Assembly (NCBI GenBank): GCA_041178545.1
Contig: JBEGVB010000002.1
Location: 1 to 37,335, forward strand
DNA length: 37,335 nt
Source of the DNA: JBEATZ01 sp041178545
Lineage (GTDB): Bacteria; Planctomycetota; UBA1135; UBA2386
Direction: 5' to 3'
Part shown: in pieces, positions 35,186 through 37,335 of the stretch
Numbering within the stretch: the first letter of the stretch is position 1
Layout of the letters: every line of letters starts with the position of its first letter
Position numbers and translations under genes: made by a program
Notes under the pieces: generated by a model
The model's input: the letters and a program-made list of their open reading frames with translations, nothing else
Databases searched by the model: none
Told to the model about the DNA's origin: nothing

Positions 35186-36457
35186 ATGAAACAAATCCCA
35201 TCGCTCTTGTCCGGATTCTTGTTCGGACTCACCCTCGCGCTCTCGGTCCCTGTTGCGGAGGCGAGGTGCCAGATCGTTGCAAATGGCTGGACGGCTGCAT
35301 CCGCAGGACACACCGTCAAGGCAGTGCCCCACACCGCCGTTGCGGAGGCGCCGGCCCTGTCGGCCGCGATCCTGTTCGAGGCCAACAGGTTCCCGGCCAA
35401 CTTCCACATCACGGACATCCACCTCGTCCTGCCGGCGGAACAACCCGACCGGGCGTTCGGCTACGCGACTATCTGGGTCCGCGGCAGTGCGGTCATGAAG
35501 TTCGCCCTCCGTCCCGAGGCCCACGGCCTGCACCTTGCCGTCGGGTACGCCTTGAAGGGGAACTCCGTGCAGGTGGTCCTCGACGAGGCGCCAGCCGGAG
35601 CATGGTCGGCCGTGGTCTATGGGTACGAGACGCGCGCGGTGGAGCCAGGGGGCGGACTTCAGGTACGGGGGCAGTTTTGTGCGGCCCCGCCCGTCACGGT
35701 CCACGGCGAGGGGCTGTCGACCTCCAGCACCGTCACCTTGCTGCCCCTCCTCGGGAGCACGGGTGGCGCACGCCGCGGGGACACCTTCGTGGCACGGGAG
35801 ATCATCCTCTCGGGCCTCGAGGGCACCATGGCGCAGGCGGCGATGGTCCGCACGGCCAGGCTGCGCGTCGACGGCGAGTTGCGGGCGACCTGGACTCTCG
35901 GCATCTGCAGGGAGGGGCGCCACACGCTGGGGCTCGGGTTGCCCTTCGCCCTTGCCTCGCAGGCCACGGCCGTCACCGTCGAACTCGACGCCGCTCCCGG
36001 CAGGGCATGGAGCGTGACCGTGCTCGGCTACCTGGCGACGGGACTGCACTCCCACCCCGACTGGGAGACCGTCGAGCCCAACCTCAAGAACATGATCACG
36101 GGCGGGGGACTGGGAATGGGGAGGCCCATCGGCGCCCGCCGCCCCATGCTCCAGACGCCCATCGAGACGCGGATCCTCGAAGCTCCCGCCGAAGCCGACC
36201 GGGTCACGCTGCCAATCCTGGAGCGCGACTTCGTGGTCACGCAGGTCCTCTTTGCCGGAGTCCTGCCCGAGGCGGTGCTGGTCCGCTTGGGTGAATCCAC
36301 GGTGGGGCGGCTGGCCCTCGGCGAGGGAGCATTCTTGGACCTCGGTTTCGGCTTGCAGGTTCCCCGAGGGATCTTCGGCACCATCCTGCTGGGAGCGGCC
36401 GCAGCACCTGCAGGATCGTGGTCCGCCACGGTGCTGGGCTACCGCCACCAGCACTGA
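35186..36457 (+). CDS. Exported protein of three repeated beta-rich domains, function unknown
   Basis: 423 aa. A signal peptide (1-27, VPVAEA) is followed by three similar domains of about 100-125 residues (about 55-155, 180-285 and 325-423). Each runs from a V/A-x-L-P-like strand to a closing W-S-x-x-V-x-GY motif: AWSAVVYGY, AWSVTVLGY and SWSATVLGY. No known family was recognised. The motif spacing suggests three beta-sandwich units. The start is fixed by the signal peptide and the low-GC codons at the 5' end (ATGAAACAAATC). It follows the CotH/VTC/DUF4956 cluster by 87 bases on the same strand, so co-transcription is possible but unproven. The 160-base gap to the downstream tRNA holds nothing recognisable. 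Confidence 0.75.
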   Translation: MKQIPSLLSGFLFGLTLALSVPVAEARCQIVANGWTAASAGHTVKAVPHTAVAEAPALSAAILFEANRFPANFHITDIHLVLPAEQPDRAFGYATIWVRGSAVMKFALRPEAHGLHLAVGYALKGNSVQVVLDEAPAGAWSAVVYGYETRAVEPGGGLQVRGQFCAAPPVTVHGEGLSTSSTVTLLPLLGSTGGARRGDTFVAREIILSGLEGTMAQAAMVRTARLRVDGELRATWTLGICREGRHTLGLGLPFALASQATAVTVELDAAPGRAWSVTVLGYLATGLHSHPDWETVEPNLKNMITGGGLGMGRPIGARRPMLQTPIETRILEAPAEADRVTLPILERDFVVTQVLFAGVLPEAVLVRLGESTVGRLALGEGAFLDLGFGLQVPRGIFGTILLGAAAAPAGSWSATVLGYRHQH

Positions 36458-36617
36458 CCGGCGTCGCACCACCGGCCGGCGGCTGAGCGGCTGCTGCGCA
36501 GCACGGCATCGAGGTTACTGACGACGCTGCGGACACCTCCAGTTCCGCTGCAACGCCTGCCGAACTCCGTCCTTGCGCCTCCGGCCGGGCGTCGCTCTAC
36601 TGCCCGGCCTTCCACCC

Positions 36618-36707
<90 letters not shown>

Positions 36708-36711
36708 GTTT

Positions 36712-36731
36712 CCCCCCGCGCACGCGGGGGG
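36712..36731 (+). terminator. Hairpin just after tRNA-Ser(GCU)
   Basis: CCCCCCGC-GCAC-GCGGGGGG forms a perfect 8-base-pair stem with a four-base loop. It begins five bases after the encoded CCA, a usual position for a tRNA terminator or processing signal. There is no T-run behind it. A second GC-rich stem (CCCCGC-CTCG-GCGGGG, 36774-36789) lies just before the ribosome-binding site of the next gene. Confidence 0.5.
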
Positions 36732-36806
36732 AGACGGAACGTTCGTGCGGCGGTTCGTTCGATTGGACCGGCGCCCCGCCTCGGCGGGGGCCCCGGGAGG
36801 GACATC

Positions 36807-37301
36807 GTGAGGCGGTTCGGGCAGCGCAACGCAGCGTCTGGGATCCAGACGAGGGTGACCCCCATCGGTAGCCGGTGCGCAGCACCGGTGCTGGCCGCGC
36901 TCACCCTGCTCGTGGCCTGCGAGGGCCCCTCGGTCCAGCTGGCCGCCCCGGCGGAGACGCTGGTGCTGGTGGACGGGCGCGCCACGCAACCCGGCCCCCT
37001 GCCGTTCGACCACTACGGGACGCGCACGCTCGACGCGGTGCCGCTCACGGCCGAGGGCTCGCTGGCGGACTTCGCCCGGGTGCCGGCGCGCACGCAGGTG
37101 ACGCTGGCGGAGCCGGTGACGCCCTGGCTGTACCCGTTGGACCTGCCGGTGGAGTTCGTCCTGCGGTGGACGCGCGGACCCGAGCAGGCGCAGTGGCAGG
37201 CCGTGGACGCACCCAACCCGCAGCCGGTGGCGCCGGGGAGCCAGCCTGCGGACCTGGACGGACTGAGACAACGGGCGATGGCAGCAAGGAGCGCGCGATG
37301 A
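36807..37301 (+). CDS. PEGA-like-domain lipoprotein
   Basis: 164 aa from GTG 36807, preceded by ribosome-binding site GGGAGG (36795-36800). A basic N-terminus and hydrophobic stretch end LVAC, a lipobox. The mature part begins with a PEGA-like strand pattern, LVLVDGRATQPGPLPFDHYGTRTL, followed by VTPWLYPLDLPVEFVLRW. I associate this combination (a PEGA-type domain with a PF.YYGTR and PW...PLD pattern) with planctomycete PEGA-domain lipoproteins. PEGA domains are surface or envelope modules with no known catalysis. The N-terminal 27 residues before the hydrophobic core are long for a lipoprotein leader, so a later start is possible. Its stop overlaps the next ATG (ATGA). Confidence 0.7.
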   Translation: MRRFGQRNAASGIQTRVTPIGSRCAAPVLAALTLLVACEGPSVQLAAPAETLVLVDGRATQPGPLPFDHYGTRTLDAVPLTAEGSLADFARVPARTQVTLAEPVTPWLYPLDLPVEFVLRWTRGPEQAQWQAVDAPNPQPVAPGSQPADLDGLRQRAMAARSAR

Positions 37302-37335
37302 AGGCATCGGGACTGCGGGGCAGGCGGGCACTGGT
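37298..37335 (+). CDS. Start of a further gene (cut by window edge)
   Basis: An ATG at 37298 overlaps the preceding stop in ATGA, the same coupling seen in other operons of this window. Only 12 codons are visible (MKASGLRGRRAL), a basic start compatible with a signal peptide or membrane anchor. No function can be assigned. Confidence 0.5.
   Translation, partial: MKASGLRGRRAL

Noticed and set aside
36709..36737. Sequence resembling a type I-E CRISPR repeat (CCCCCCGCGCACGCGGGGGG)
   Set aside because: Only one copy is present, directly after a tRNA gene, with no spacers and no cas genes. A tRNA terminator hairpin explains it.

Overview
The window (about 70% G+C by eye) looks like chromosomal DNA of a planctomycete-like bacterium, probably one of the high-GC marine lineages within Planctomycetota. 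This is inference. It rests on three unrelated exported proteins (a Kelch-like protein, a sulfatase and a nidogen-like protein) that share a GxGC...P.LG... C-terminal module I associate with that group, a Cys-type secreted sulfatase, several DUF lipoproteins, a YdjY-like protein, a DUF4932 protein and a CotH/VTC/DUF4956 cluster. There is no ribosomal RNA, phage, transposon or CRISPR signal. Genes are densely packed, no gene-free stretch exceeds 300 bases, and the largest gaps (1575-1836, 11207-11427, 21294-21520) hold only short repeats or nothing recognisable.

Layout. 1-1574 (-) is the 5' part of a membrane protein with two rhodanese domains fused to a YidC/Oxa1-type insertase domain; the 3' end lies outside the window. 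1837-3225 (+) is an exported Kelch-type beta-propeller. A long hairpin separates it from a convergent thiolase plus aconitase-family hydro-lyase pair (3279-6502, -), the hydro-lyase having swivel domain first. Then come an M48 lipoprotein protease (+), a eukaryotic-like (type 2) isoleucyl-tRNA synthetase (-), a small lipoprotein (+), and a subtilisin-like lipoprotein overlapped by another small lipoprotein (+). 14058-15357 (-) holds an N-formylglutamate amidohydrolase-like protein and a DUF3332 lipoprotein. These are followed by an RluA/RluD pseudouridine synthase (+), a secreted sulfatase (-), DNA polymerase IV (-) and a nidogen-like exported protein (-) with a strong terminator.

21521-26754 (-) is a tightly coupled four-gene operon in the order asparaginase II, NAD(P)HX dehydratase, exported helical-repeat protein and YdjY-like lipoprotein. 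Start and stop codons overlap or lie one base apart. It diverges, across a palindromic GTTATAAC, from a bifunctional-nuclease (DUF151) gene that is followed by tRNA-Ser(UGA). A DUF4932 protein with a HExxH motif (-) faces it.

28912-36457 (+) reads in one direction: a TonB-family protein, a membrane-anchored helical-repeat protein, a CotH-kinase/parallel-beta-helix protein, a VTC-domain polyphosphate-polymerase-like protein, a DUF4956 membrane protein and an exported protein built of three repeats. The helical-repeat, CotH and VTC genes overlap by 4 and 11 bases and DUF4956 follows 19 bases later, so these four look like one functional unit, perhaps a cell-surface phosphorylation or polyphosphate system. 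The window closes with tRNA-Ser(GCU), a hairpin, a PEGA-like lipoprotein and the first codons of another gene.

Gene starts were chosen by homology, ribosome-binding sites and overlaps. All functions are read from motifs, without database searches. Residue numbers are hand counts.
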